Of a DNA stretch of 64,000 bases, positions 11,011 through 22,800 are shown piece by piece. Both the position numbers and the translations under genes were made by a program. How positions within the stretch are numbered: position 1 is the first letter of the stretch; each line of letters opens with the position of its first letter. The stretch comes from Clitoria ternatea. Its lineage: Eukaryota > Streptophyta > Magnoliopsida > Fabales > Fabaceae. The stretch spans positions 14,183,001 to 14,247,000 of the forward strand of contig CM075671.1 in the NCBI GenBank assembly GCA_037962975.1, written 5' to 3'. The notes under the pieces were generated by a model. The model was not told the origin of the DNA and did no database searches. It saw only the letters and a program-made list of their open reading frames with translations.

Positions 11011-13382
11011 TTACCATTTTTATTTTAAGTAGTAATCTTAATTTTCATCTTGTAATTATATTAAAATGAAATTGGTATGTTTTAGAACTCGGAGACGAGG
11101 CGCGCACGGATTCTCAATAACGAATCGGTATACAAGAGGTAAGGGGGAGTGAGATAAGAATATAATATGAAAGACATAAGAATAAAGGGAGGAGTCCCCT
11201 ACTCCTTTTAAAATTTAATAATATTATTATTTTAAAGTAATAACTTCTCAACTTAAAATTTATAATAAATTTAATATATTGTGTAACTTATTTTGAAATA
11301 TCTATACATGGATCTGAATTATTATAACTTATATGGACTGGACTAAACCTATGCAAGGACTTGGACTATTATGATTTGTCTAGACTGAACTATACCTATG
11401 CGAAGACTGAATTATATATATGGACTTATATAGACATGTGCGAGGAATGGACTATAAGGACTCAAAATCAAATCTACTAATTTAAATAACCATTAAAATT
11501 TAAATTATATTTATAAGCGATATTTAGTTGATTTGACTTGATTACAATTAATTGTATTTGATTTCGATTAATGATATTGTATTAGACTGTGATTGATAAT
11601 ATGCAATTATGATTGATGATATTTGATTGTGATTGATGAGATTACTATACTTGATTGTGGTTGATGAATTATTGATGACCTTGTGATATGAAGTTTGAGC
11701 ATATAGCAAGCATGACGGAAAGTTAAAACTCAGTAAGAATTTTCTTACCTTACTCTTTAAATTTTTATTCCAAGAGAAAGTATTTTATAATTATTTTAGT
11801 CTTTTATTTCTTCTTAGAAATAATTTTCACTAACTTTATTTTTAATTTCAATAATAAAATCTAGTATTAGAAAGAAGTTATTTTATGAAAATCAGAGGTT
11901 GAGATAATTAATTCTTGAATTAAAGAAAATTTTTATAGTTTTAAGTATTCTTAGTTAATGATTTTAAATTATTTTCTTTAGAAATTAGAAGTTTAAAGTA
12001 AATTATTTTGGTTTTCCCCAACGAAATAACTAAAGAATATTTTGTCGAGATTTCTAAAACTCAATCTAGTTAAGATTCAAATTGAGAAAGATTATGTAAA
12101 TATGTGAAGATTTTTAAGAGAAAGTTTTGAGATATTTAAGGCTTGGAAACTCAATTTTGGTAAGATCTGAATTTGAAGACTGTACTAAATTATTTTAGTA
12201 TAACAGAAGTTCAAAGAAGAACTTATGGGAATGTACAGTTTATTGTGATGATTTTGTGAACCTTTATGGTATTTAATAATTGAGTTTCTAAAAGTCTTAA
12301 CCAACTAAATATGCGAGTAGTTCATGCATCATGAATCATTAAAGAGAAATGAGATGTGATATTGCCTGGGGACGGATTATAGAAACCGAGGATACATTAG
12401 AGGAGGCTTAATTGCGAGCCTTGGGATGAGAGGGTGTGAAAGGGTGCTTCAGGTGACCTGGGGTCGCTCCCTAGTGTCAGGTACTTTCACAATAAAAACT
12501 TTCTCAGTCTGACTAGTCTCTAAGTGTTTCCACGCCAGTTGAGCTGTTCATATGCCATGAAGGCATTTATGTTATTATTATCCGGAATTTATGGAACAGT
12601 GTAAACTCCTGGTTAGCCCAGTGCAAACTAAAAGTTTAAGGGCCCACATGCATAGAATGAATGAGATGATAGTATTAAAAATATTGCATGACATTCATGT
12701 GATTGTGACATTCTATGTGGGTGGTTGTGGATGAAAATATAATTGTTATGTTATAAAAAACTCTATATTCATAATTGATTATGTATATAATTGTGATTGA
12801 AATTATTATATTAGATTGTGAAAACCCTTATGCTTATGTCTTATCTGTAAAGTATTATATTCTGTTTCTAACTCCTTCTTGTTTGAATTTTGTGTCCAAA
12901 ATATATGTTATATGATATATAGCTAGCAGTTCAAGATGAAAGGATGAAATTACAAGAGGGTAAATTGGTTTCATCCTCAATCGGATAGGAGAAGAAATGT
13001 GACAAGAATAGGATTCAAGATCACATGGTTTGAAGATAAGGAAATAATTGGTTAGAGTCAAATTAGAGGTATTAAATTTTTAGTTTTAGTTTACCTTAAT
13101 ACAATATTAAGTTGGATGATTGTAAATCAATGTAAAGGTTAAACTTCAATAAACCTTATTCTTTGGACATGATACTGTAATCTTTGATCACTTATGATTT
13201 TTTGAAAGTTCATTTTATCATTATGAATAATTTAAAACTTTTTACTTTCAAAATTCAAAGAAAATTAAATGTATATACGTCCTTGTATACACGAGATAAG
13301 AAATGATAAATAGGTATATCTTTCTTAAAAAAAAGAGCAAAAAGAATAGATATATGTCTCGTGTATATAAGGGGGTGTTACA

Positions 13383-15125
13383 GTTAGCATTAAGCATATG
13401 AGTGTCTTATACTCCAAAGGGGAAGAAACTCTCTTTTATTAAATTTTGATCACTTAAATTCTCAAGGCTCCTAGCAAAATCAAGAGAAACTGCTCCAAAA
13501 TCCATCACAGGTGAAGAACAAAATTATGATGTTTTAGGAGTCAAATTTCTCTTGTTTTTAATAAAAGCTAAAGTATTTTTATTAGGAATAAAAGAAACAA
13601 ATGCAACCTAGTTAATGGCCTTCCAGGGGTTACTTTTGTTCTCCTGACTTTGTTCAAAAAATTTGAGCAACTTTAGAGGATCAACTAGACTTGGAAAAGC
13701 TCCTTCAATAGATTCAGACTGGTTTTCAACACGCAAAGATCCTTCATCAATCTTGACATTTTCCTAAATCATATATTTCTTGGTAACCTCATTTGTTTTT
13801 CTTCTACTTGAGGCTTTCTTATTGTCCTTTGAGACAAATTTCTTTTGTGAAATTTTCCTAGTTTTAGGATTTCTCAATTTCTTAACAACACTATATGTAG
13901 ATGGCCCATAAGTCACTTTTGTTGTTTGCTAGGTATTCTTATTCTTAGGCATATGCTTGATGGCATAGAACCCTTTTCATTTCTCCATTAGGATCCTTCC
14001 TTTTCTCCATCTCCTTAATATCTTAATTAATAGAAGCATTAGTAGTAAAGGGAAAATCAAACTTGGTGGCCTTCGTGCAGGTTTTTTCACCATCTTCCAA
14101 GGACGAAAATTGTCATTTTTCATTATTACTAGTTTCCTAGACAAACTTTGATCCTAGATTATTTATATTTACATAACCTCATTCTCTAGAGAAATTTGGG
14201 TCTCAAAACCTTTATTTTCCACCGGTCTTTATTTTTGGGTATCTTCCAGCATAGAAGATACCTCATAAGGCAAATCAAGCATCTCACCTTCCATATAATT
14301 GTCCTTTTTATATTCAAACTTTCCACAATTGAAACAGATCAAGTGGAACCCTTCATACTCAACCTTCAATTCTTTTCAAAGAACTCTTATCTTGGGGCTT
14401 AATCTTCAAGCTAAGTCAATCTCAACAAAAAAATCTTGTAAATTTTCCTCTTGAGTGAATCAAAGTTAGCTTGTCCACTCTCAACATTGTGCCAATTTTT
14501 ATTCCCGACTATCCAAAGAAAATGATCATTGTAAAGCTCCATCAGTAAATCTTAAATTCTTGCCCAAACTTCTAGCTTTTTTATTGGACAATCCAAGGAA
14601 AGAGAAAAAGTCCCTCAAAGAGAAAATGATTATAATCCTTTATTGAAGTGAAGCAAACCATGTAAAAGTCATTTGCATGCTAATGATTTTTAAAGAACCA
14701 TGTAAGGCCCAACTTGGCTAGAACTTTGCCTCCAAGGCCTTGTACAAGATTTTCTTACCTAAAACCCTAATTAAATTCTATCTTGTCCAAAACCCTAATG
14801 AATAGGGCATTTTTCACTGCCTACACTAAGCCATAAATTCCTCTTTAGAAATTAATATCATTGGGCATAGATCTCCTTTAGTTGGTTCCCCATGATTTTA
14901 TTCAGGATCCATAACTTTCGTTTTAAAGAACTTTGATTCCTCCAGCACATCCTTTTTCTCCTTCAATTCAGCTTCCAATTCATTGAATAATGAATTCTTG
15001 TAGGATATGGATCCTTTTAGGTCTATCCTTACTCCCTCTTTAATCCCTTGGCCTCCTTCCTTTTCTTTATACTTCTTCAAAGTACGTCTTCTTCCCTAGG
15101 CGAGGAAGCCATTCTGGAATCCAAA
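13383..15125 (-). pseudogene. LINE ORF1 relic with zinc-knuckle region
   Basis: Translating the minus strand across frameshifts gives a plant L1-type ORF1. It starts MASSPREEDVL near 15108. A hydrophobic nucleic-acid-binding stretch lies near 14750-14450. A knuckle-like segment EGFHLICFNCGKFEYKKDN lies near 14350-14290, where the family's CCHC has lost residues. A basic tail around 13900-13790 includes RNPKTRKISQKKFVSKDN. ORF1 of this family binds element RNA. Many stops make it non-functional. The downstream ORF2 start is at 9638-9115, beyond the solo LTR. Confidence 0.6.
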
Positions 15126-16337
15126 CTTCCATGGAATTCTTGGAGCATTCTTGCGCTTGTGTTTTATCCTCTTTACCTTTTTAGCTTTCGCTTCATTATG
15201 GTGAATTAAATAATACAAAGAGTGAAAAAATTAAAGAAAATTAATAAAGCATTTATAGTAAGAGAGAGAAAAATCTAACTAACTTAAACAAACACTTTAA
15301 CTAACAGATACTCATAACTAAATGTTCTACCAGATATAGCTAGCGATCATTAGCAGACTCACCAAATTCACAAACTTATCAATTAAATAAAAACATTTCC
15401 ATCATCAGGTATTTTAAAACATTGATAAAAACTCTACAAAAATTGCAAAATACGAATTAAACTTGCAGCAAAAAGAGGTGCAATTTAATTGAAGCCTTAC
15501 TTTCTTTTGAATTCGATGTGAGCAGCTCAAATGGCGTAAAAGACTAATATTAATCTTAAAATTTTTTCAAATTTATTTCCCTAACTACAAACTGTCTATG
15601 GCTGAAGCACCACTCGCATTAATTCATGAAGCAAAGCGGGAATCACTAACAAGTGGTTGCCATTCTATAATTAAAAAAATAGTAACCCATAAGTAAAAAC
15701 AAATCATTATAAAGGAGTCTACGATAACAACGTGTCACCTTATTTACTTACGCATGATTCCAGAAGGAAATACAAATCCCATTGATGAAACCAACCTTAT
15801 CTTTAGTTATTTATTAAAGACAGAGATAGAAACAAGTATATTTTATTTTTCAAGGCCATCATCACAAATCATTATTAAATCGACCACACTGTAGAATGTG
15901 CATTATTGACAAAGGAGACGGGTCCCATGTTAGGTGAGCATCATCTATCATCTCAAAATCCAAATAGCAAACACAGGCGTGGATAAAGAAACGGAACCTT
16001 CGCATATACTCCAGGGCAATGAAAGACTCCAAAAAGAAGAAAATATTAATGCATAGATGATATTCGAGTGTTATTTTTGATTTGGGAGAATACACAATCA
16101 CAGCCGTACATCACACATGAGTTGGGCCCTCTTTCCAACTTAAAAGTAGAGGATTACTTTGGCCCATGACGCGACACATGCACCACCACCACCTAATAAT
16201 AATCTTACATCTTCTTTACATACAAAATACAACACTTTAAATTAAAATTAAGAAAAAAAAAGATGAACATTATCATGATGAAGAAATGAAACCCACAAAC
16301 ATGCCTTGATCGATCATGAACCGTTTCATTCCATTGA
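15126..16337. other. Intergenic region downstream of the aquaporin gene
   Basis: No gene is recognised. The part next to 16338 is the 3' untranslated and downstream region of the minus-strand PIP1 gene. AT-rich stretches with AATAAA-like motifs on the minus strand could serve for polyadenylation, but none stands out. Confidence 0.4.
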
Positions 16338-17746
16338 TTACTTGGACTTGAAGGGAATGGCTCTGATTACGACTTGGTGGTAGAGAGCTGCAAGAGCTGC
16401 TCCAATAAATGGTCCCACCCAGAAGATCCACTGCACAAAAACACACTCATGAGTTCTAGTATTTTGTTTTTACCATTGTTAAACAAAAAATGCGACTATT
16501 TTTTTCATTCTAACATTGGACAAAAATTTAGTAAACAAGAGAAATTAACATTAACAATTAACAACATAATAATAAGGAATTAACATACGTGATCATCCCA
16601 ACCAAGGTCTTTGTTGAAGATGATTGAAGCTCCAAGGCTACGAGCAGGGTTGATACCAGTTCCAGTGATGGGGATGGTGGCCAAGTGAACCAAGAACACA
16701 GCGAACCCAATAGGCAACGGAGCCAAAATCTATTCATTCAAATTTCAACCACACAATTAGTTCATCAAAATTTTACTTGATAAACAATAAAAATAGATAC
16801 AACCATGATGTAGGTTAATCTAGAAACAGTGAAATATGTAATGACATCGACCATTCAACTGTTGAGACCACAAGTTTTCACCGGTTCTTTATTCTAGTGA
16901 CTAGTTCTATTCTAGCTAAGCAAACCAACTAAGTAGATCCAAATTTTACAAATAAAGTCGCATCTACCATTCTTCTAACAAAGACTAACAATTTAGTGTT
17001 CGGTTGACAGAGGACTTACAGGGACGTGAGAGTCTCTGGCGCTACGCTTGGCATCAGTGGCAGAGAAAACGGTGTAGACAAGAACGAAGGTACCAACAAT
17101 CTCAGCACCAAGACCATCACCTTTGGTGTAACCAGGGTTAACAAAGTTAGCACCACCGTGGTATTGTCCGTACAATCTTTTCCCCTCGAATCCCTTCACC
17201 ACACCAGCACCACATATAGCACCCAAACACTGCATCACCATGTAGAACAACGCCCTAGTCAACGACAACTTCCTCGCCAAGAACAACCCAAACGTCACCG
17301 CGGGGTTTATGTGACCCCCTGCATAAAAACAACAACAACGTTGTTAAACGTTAATTAACTAAAAATTTGTTTTTTTTAAAAATTTTTTGGAGAAATTAAA
17401 AATATGGACCTGAGATTCCGGCAGTGCAGTAAACGAGAGCGAAGATCATGCCACCGAAAGCCCAAGCGATTCCTTGAATACCAACGGAAGCACACTTGGA
17501 AGGAGATCTATTGACACCCATAACAGTTAAGATGGTTATGTAGAGGAACAGAAAAGTGGCGACAAACTCTGCTATTCCTGCTCTGTAGAAAGACCATGAA
17601 GTGAGCTCGGAAGGTTCAAAGAGCGGAGCCGGCGGTGGCTCTTGGTAGTCCTTGCCGTCGTCTTGGCTCTGCGCCGCCGTACCGATGGGTTGTCTCTCCG
17701 GGAACTTGTTGGCTCCCAATGAAACATCTTGTTCCTTACCCTCCAT
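16338..17746 (-). CDS. PIP1: PIP1-type plasma membrane aquaporin
   Basis: The gene has four exons: 17746-17410, 17318-17020, 16729-16589 and 16430-16338, all with GT-AG introns, joining to 870 bp (289 aa). The product is a major intrinsic protein with six membrane helices that conducts water, and in some PIP1s CO2 or other small solutes, across the plasma membrane. Seen: the two NPA boxes GHINPAVT (N117-A119) and TGINPARS (N239-A241), the selectivity-filter H227 and R242, and the PIP signature SGGHINPAVTFGLFLARK. The long acidic N-terminus and short tail ending IPFKSK place it in PIP1 rather than PIP2. Length is normal and no defect is seen. The start at 17746 is the first ATG after a TATA box and matches the usual MEGKEQDVSLGANKFPE start. 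It is the only intact host gene in the window. PIP1s often need PIP2 partners for transport to the membrane. Confidence 0.97.
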
Positions 17747-17831
17747 GAGTTTTCTTTCTTCTTTTCTTGCCTTGGATTCTCTGTTCTGTTCTGTTCTGCT
17801 CTGAGTGTGTGAGTGGGGTGAGTGGTAACGG

Positions 17832-17838
17832 ATTTATA
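17832..17838 (-). promoter_or_regulatory. TATA box of the PIP1 gene
   Basis: On the minus strand TATAAAT lies 86-92 bp upstream of the ATG, followed by a CT-rich leader (CCACTCACCCCACTC), typical of a plant core promoter. Confidence 0.7.
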
Positions 17839-18327
17839 ATGAGAATGAGTTAGAGTTAACGGAAGTGAGGGTGTGGGTTGGGGGTGGTGGGTCCTACAGG
17901 GCGTAATATGTTGAAGTTTTGTAATGTTTTTGTCGATAAAGACCAATCATTAATGAGGGACTTGTCCTAGCTGGCATGATTCTAACCACTCCTAGAAGGA
18001 CCGACCATGTTCCGCGCAGCACTGGAACGTGGATTACTGTTACTACACATTTGGTAACTCAACCATGCATAATTCATCATTCATTCTTATATATTCAAAA
18101 ATATCTAATTTTAATCCTTAAAATTTTAACTATAATTAAAATAGGTCAATATATATTTAAATCATATAAAATATTATAAGATAAATGATATCAAATTTTT
18201 ATTATAACGATACAGATAAACGATATGAGACTTTCAGACTTTTATCGTAACTATACAGACAAACGATATGAGACGCCCTAGTAACCATACGTACAGTAAA
18301 ATGAAGTAAGACGCAGGGACCAATTTC

Positions 18328-18333
18328 CACGTG
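18328..18333. promoter_or_regulatory. G-box CACGTG upstream of PIP1
   Basis: TTCCACGTGTTG lies about 580 bp upstream of the PIP1 start. CACGTGT is a core for bZIP (ABRE-binding) and bHLH factors. Its relevance is inferred from position and from a second site at 18411. Confidence 0.45.
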
Positions 18334-18410
18334 TTGAATGGATGGGTTTGGCCGGGGCGGTGCACATTGTCAAGATTTTCAAAGTATCCCGTTGAACTCG
18401 CGCGTGAAAT

Positions 18411-18424
18411 GTGACACGTGTCAC
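18411..18424. promoter_or_regulatory. Perfect 14-bp palindrome containing an ABRE/G-box
   Basis: GTGACACGTGTCAC reads the same on both strands and centres on CACGTG, with ABRE-like ACGTGTC on both strands. It lies about 665 bp upstream of the PIP1 start and 78 bp from another G-box, an arrangement typical of abscisic-acid or drought-responsive promoters. Confidence 0.5.
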
Positions 18425-20189
18425 TTGGTTTATTACCTTGTGAATTGCATAGGGCGTAGAAAGAAGAAACCAACACGCAAATACTCCTGTTCTACTGCTA
18501 CTTTGCTATCACTCCTGTCAGGTGTCTACAGTTTTTCTTATGCTTTTTTGGTTTTTAAGAATTTTGCCTCAATTCAACCGCACGCGATTTAAGTTGAAAT
18601 TTGCTACAAAGATGAACCACATTGAATCGTTTGGTTTTTTATTGGTTTGATGAAATCGTAAACCTAAAAAATCATTGAACAAAGTTTTACCTATCTCAAA
18701 TAATATTAATAAGGTTTAGATTCTTTTATTTTTATAATTTCATTTTTTCAACTACAAATCAAATAGAAATTAAATTTAAATTAATGTGTATACTATATGT
18801 TTGATTACGGAAATGTTCAAGTTAAACTAGCAAGAAGTTACAAATGAGAATTTCATGAGTAAGCGATGCACTGATATATCTCTGTCGTGGTATATTGAAA
18901 CAAAATACAAATGGTAGGTCACATTGAATGTGCAAGAGAAAAATGTTTGTTTGTTTGCTCGTGTTTGCAAATCCATCAATGGTTTTTAATATTTTTGTTT
19001 TTACCAGAAATTAAAGGATAAACAAGTTATTTTTTTGTGCCCGTTAATTCTTCCTGTTCATTTTCATTTATATAAACATGGTCGGCACATGGCTGTCAGC
19101 AATTAATTAACTGATTAACCTCACGTCTATTATTATAATGTTCATTAATTATGCATATTCATTTTGCTCTCTTCTTGAGCTAAGCATATAGTGAACCTTT
19201 TTATATTTTTGGATGTATATCTGGTGGATGAGACAATGATCAAGTCTGCAGAGAGGGTTAACATTTTTTTAAAGTTGGATAATAGCAGCTTTTCTCAAGG
19301 AATACGTATAGAGATACAAAAGTCGTTAGCCAAAAAGCAAAAGAAACAAATTGAATACTCTCTGGAGAGACATTGTATTTTATTTGTATTACCTAACGTG
19401 TATTAGTTTAGTAGGTTGATTAGTCTGAATGACTTGTCAGGATAACATTAACAAAAGGAAGAATATGGGAACCAGAATTTTTGGAATCTTTCAAAATTGA
19501 AATTGTCATTCTACTCTGGCAAGGTTAGAGACGCATCATGTATCTTCCAGCAGATTTTGGGTGGCATGGCCCTCCTTTATCTTTTACAACTTTGTCTCGT
19601 GGCTACTAATTTAAGAAACAATGGTATAAAATAGCTAGGCAACCATGGACCCATTTATGCAATTCGTATTATGCTTTCCGTTTCTCAGAGGGAATTACGA
19701 CTCCTCTCAGATTGTTCACTATCACACTATAAATCCTCAACAAATGTTTGCTTTCTTCTTGTTCATTTTTAGATATAAAAAAGCAAAAACAAACATATTT
19801 TCATGTTTAACCAATGTTTGTTTTATTGGGTCTATTTGAGGGATGATTTTAGAAAAATCTTCTAAAATGTTACGTTGGAAATTTTAATCAATTCATTAAC
19901 TTTTATATCATTAATCATCACAACCCTTATACATTAATATAAACCAATTGATTCGTCGATAAGAAATAGATGAATCAGATTCTTCATAACTACCGGTCAA
20001 ATCTCATCATCACAAAGTCAAATATTATGCTGCAAACTTTAATGGACTCAGTAACTTTAAAATCATTAATGGTCATAATCTATATACATTAATATGAACT
20101 CTTTGATTAGCTGGTGAAAAATGCATTAATATGAATGAAAAATGTATTGATATGAATTGTTTGATTGGAAATGAAAATGGTAGATGTTC
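18425..20189. other. AT-rich intergenic DNA
   Basis: No gene or complete mobile element is recognised. Short open stretches near 19191-19406 and 19645-19839 lack known motifs. Confidence 0.4.
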
Positions 20190-20194
20190 ATTGA

Positions 20195-20687
20195 TGTAAC
20201 GCCCCGGCCGCTTTTCAGGAATGAACGACTCGCCCCACAGACCAACACGAGACCTTTCCAATGTGCTTTTGTCTTCACTCATACATTTCCTGAGAACTTC
20301 CCAGGAGGTCACCCATCCCAGAATTACTCCAAGTGTGCTTAACTTTGGAGTTCTTAAGTGATAGGCTACCGAAAAGGCTAATGCATTTGTTGGTATAGGT
20401 AGTACGAATTCATTTCTTTAAGCTATCCTTGACTGTATAGTCCCATACCTATACAGTCTTTGGATCCCTCTCATTCCAGTATGTATTCAGTTCGTTCATG
20501 TGTCCCTCCCACTGGAAGCCTGCCAGGAGCCGCTCCTTGTCCGTGCCTATGCACCGGCGATCACTCCCCGCCCTTAACAGTGCCCGGGATGTCACATTCC
20601 CCGCTGGAAGCCTGCCAGGAGCCGCTCCTTGTCCGTGCCCATGCACCGGCGATCACTCCCCGCCTTCAACAGCGCTGGGATGTCACA
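20195..20687 (-). mobile_element. Cassandra-type TRIM solo LTR with 5S rRNA-derived segment
   Basis: The ends are TGTAACGCCCC and GGGATGTCACA, flanked by ATTGA at 20190-20194 and 20688-20692. Inside, on the minus strand, is a segment clearly derived from 5S rRNA (20289-20355). This is the hallmark of Cassandra, a terminal-repeat retrotransposon in miniature whose LTRs carry 5S RNA polymerase III promoter sequences. A 92-bp block near the right end is duplicated (20512-20603 and 20604-20687), and each copy ends in GATGTCACA. No internal coding region is present. It lies within the decayed Tat element to its right. Confidence 0.8.
20289..20355 (-). other. 5S rRNA-like domain in the Cassandra LTR
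   Basis: The minus strand of 20318-20296 carries the highly conserved 3' control box of plant 5S rRNA unchanged (GGATGGGTGACC followed by TCCTGGGAAGT). The preceding AAGTTAAGCACACTTGGA matches the A-box region with changes. The 5' third of 5S is missing or diverged. This is LTR sequence, not a 5S gene. Confidence 0.8.
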
Positions 20688-20814
20688 ATTGATACCGAGG
20701 TGTGCCTCATTAAAACTTTTCCAAGGGAAAACCCAATGAGATAAAACCCTTGGAGTAGGAAAGAGTACACACCTTTATAGATTGGTTTCAACTATAAAAA
20801 ATTTGTAAATTAAA

Positions 20815-22100
20815 AATGTTCCACTTCCTAGGACGGCGATGCATCTAAGTGTCCTAACTTGTATGCGCCCTCTTGGTCCACATGCTTGACTTTGTAAGGC
20901 CTTTCCCAGTTGGGGGCTAATTTCCTTCGGTGAGAGTTTCTATTACCAATGTTTTCCCTTTGCAAGATGTCAGACTACAAACTTTTTGTCGATGACCCTC
21001 TTGTTGTACCGGTATGTTGTCCTTGCCTTGGTAGCTTAATCATGAACGAATGCAACCTCCCTCACCTCATGGACAAGGTCCAATTCTTCCCTTAAGGCAT
21101 CATTATTTGATTATGTCGAGGCATTTTGTACTTTCTATGTCAGTTGGCCAATCTCTATTGGTATGAACCCCCCTTAACTTCATAAGCTAGCTTGAATGGG
21201 GTTTCATTGGTGGAAGAATGTACAATTGTCTTAGAAGCCTAAAGAACGTGATCTAACTCTTTAGTCAATCTACCTTTCGCTTTGTCCATTTTTCTTTTTA
21301 AGTCCCTTCAAAATCTCCATATTGACTACCTTGACTTGCCTATTTCTTTGTAGGTGTTTAACAAAAGAAAAAGCTTGTTTAATCTTCAAACCGACCAAAA
21401 GTGCTTGGAAATTTATATCCACAAATTGGGTACCATTATCTATGATGATTTTATTGAGATCTCAAATCTGGTCATGATATTCTAGTAAATGACATATGGG
21501 CAACTTAAATATATTTAATGAAATAGTCAATACTGACAAAGAGATATTTGACCACTCCTGTTTCTTGCGGAAATGAGCCGATGATGTTGATACCCCATTG
21601 GAAGAAAGACCAAAAGATGGACGTGGTGAATAGTTTTTCAACTAGTGCATTGTTGAAATTGGCATACTTGTGATGAGCTTCTTATTTTTTTCACATAATG
21701 CTTTTTTGATGGTTGGCCACTAGTAACCAGCTCTGAGGAGTTTTTTTTTTGGCTAAGCTTATTCCTCTGAGATGGTGTCCACAGCTTCCTTCGTGGATGA
21801 TTTTCTTTAGAGTCGTCCCCCCTTCCCCGACACTTGCCTCTAGCTTTAAATGTATTTTTTTTCTTGATGTGAGGGAGTTCACTCTCGTCCTTTTGGATAA
21901 ATCGCAATGGTCATCATACAATACCTTTTTCAACACTTCTTTATCCTGCCATCCCTTACCATATTCTCAACGACATTCATGTATTGTCGACACCATCGTG
22001 TTGAGTGGTTATGTCCTTAGTGGAATTCACAAAAGGAAGATTCCTCGTAATCTCCATCTTCTGTGTTGGAATGACAGGGATATATATTGGGCCGAAGAAA
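20815..22100 (-). pseudogene. Tat-lineage gag-integrase pseudogene with internal deletion
   Basis: Reading the minus strand from 22040 down, a gag knuckle relic near 22035-21930 reads HNHSTRWCRQYMNVVENMVR. Integrase begins straight after it: an HHCC zinc-finger start GSCGHHLRGISLAKKK near 21790, QWGINIIGSFPQETGVVKYL near 21590, catalytic IDNGTQF near 21440, SSTNETPFKLAYEV near 21210, and the C-terminal KLAPNWERPYKV near 20915. Each block lines up with the intact ORF at 42940-48411. Protease, RT and both RNase H domains are missing between gag and integrase. Stops and frameshifts are frequent, so it is an old dead copy. Confidence 0.75.
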
Positions 22101-22800
22101 TCATGGAACTTCTTCAAGAATCTTCGAGTTGCTAAATTCTTTGTTGAAGCAAATTGATTTTGGATTCTCTAGGGTCAGGATTAGTTGGAAGAAGGACATT
22201 GTCGTGTAAGACCCCGGATAGTGTTGAACTTGAGGTCGCTTCTTGCGCAATTCCCTTGGAATAGTGAGGAGCCCTGAGGTTTGCACTTTGGTCTATTGTA
22301 GAAGTGAAAATAATTTAACTGAGTCCCATCGAGTATGCCAAATGATTTATTTAGGGTAGGAAATTAGCTAAATCTGATATATGATAGGGGTGATCTAGAT
22401 GGTAAGCTCCCTATGCCGATGAGTGCCTGCGCAGATGCCAGACAGGACAAAATAAAGGTGTGTTCCATGGGTCACCTTTAATGTTTAAGTAAGAAATGAG
22501 GTATCGAAGCCAAATAGGATGAGATCATTGTAGCTGGTAATAAATGCAAGTTTTATACGTACGTTTGTCATTTACAAGGGGAATATTTATAATCGAATTG
22601 TTGTACGAATGTAATGATGAGGTGCCAAATGCTTTCAAAAAATTTCTGGTGATGTGATGACTAGTCTATCATAAGTTGAGAACAATGTCCTAAGTGGGGG
22701 TAAAGATATGTGGTGCACAAGAGAGACGGTTCCGTATCAACTTACGACATTGATATATCATCCATGTTCGATGTAGGCCTAAATAATATGTCTGGATCAA
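22101..22800 (-). other. Probable further remains of the same dead Tat element
   Basis: This is upstream, in element orientation, of the gag relic. The sequence is less AT-rich than the next region, but no LTR end or conserved motif could be fixed. The assignment rests on position only. Confidence 0.25.

Larger units (their letters stand above)
9639..13382 (+). mobile_element. Complete solo LTR (3,744 bp) of a chromovirus-like retrotransposon
   Basis: It starts TGTAACATCCC and ends GGGGGTGTTACA, with a 5-bp target duplication GTTAG at 9634-9638 and 13383-13387. The first LINE copy (9435-9447) reads GAGGCTTAGCATTAAG straight across the equivalent site, so the empty target is visible. No gag-pol lies between the ends, so the element was reduced to one LTR by recombination. 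It contains a TATA box (10538-10544), a GAGGTAAGGGGG motif (11136-11147) and a TTACTATT micro-repeat (10795-11010). Orientation follows the TATA box and the resemblance to the Y LTR. Confidence 0.85.

Noticed and set aside
20289..20355. 5S rRNA gene
   Set aside because: Only part of the 5S sequence is present, the A-box region is altered, and it lies between LTR ends with a target duplication, as in Cassandra elements.
21749..22135. 128-codon plus-strand ORF
   Set aside because: It is the shadow of the minus-strand gag-integrase pseudogene, whose motifs are recognisable on the other strand.
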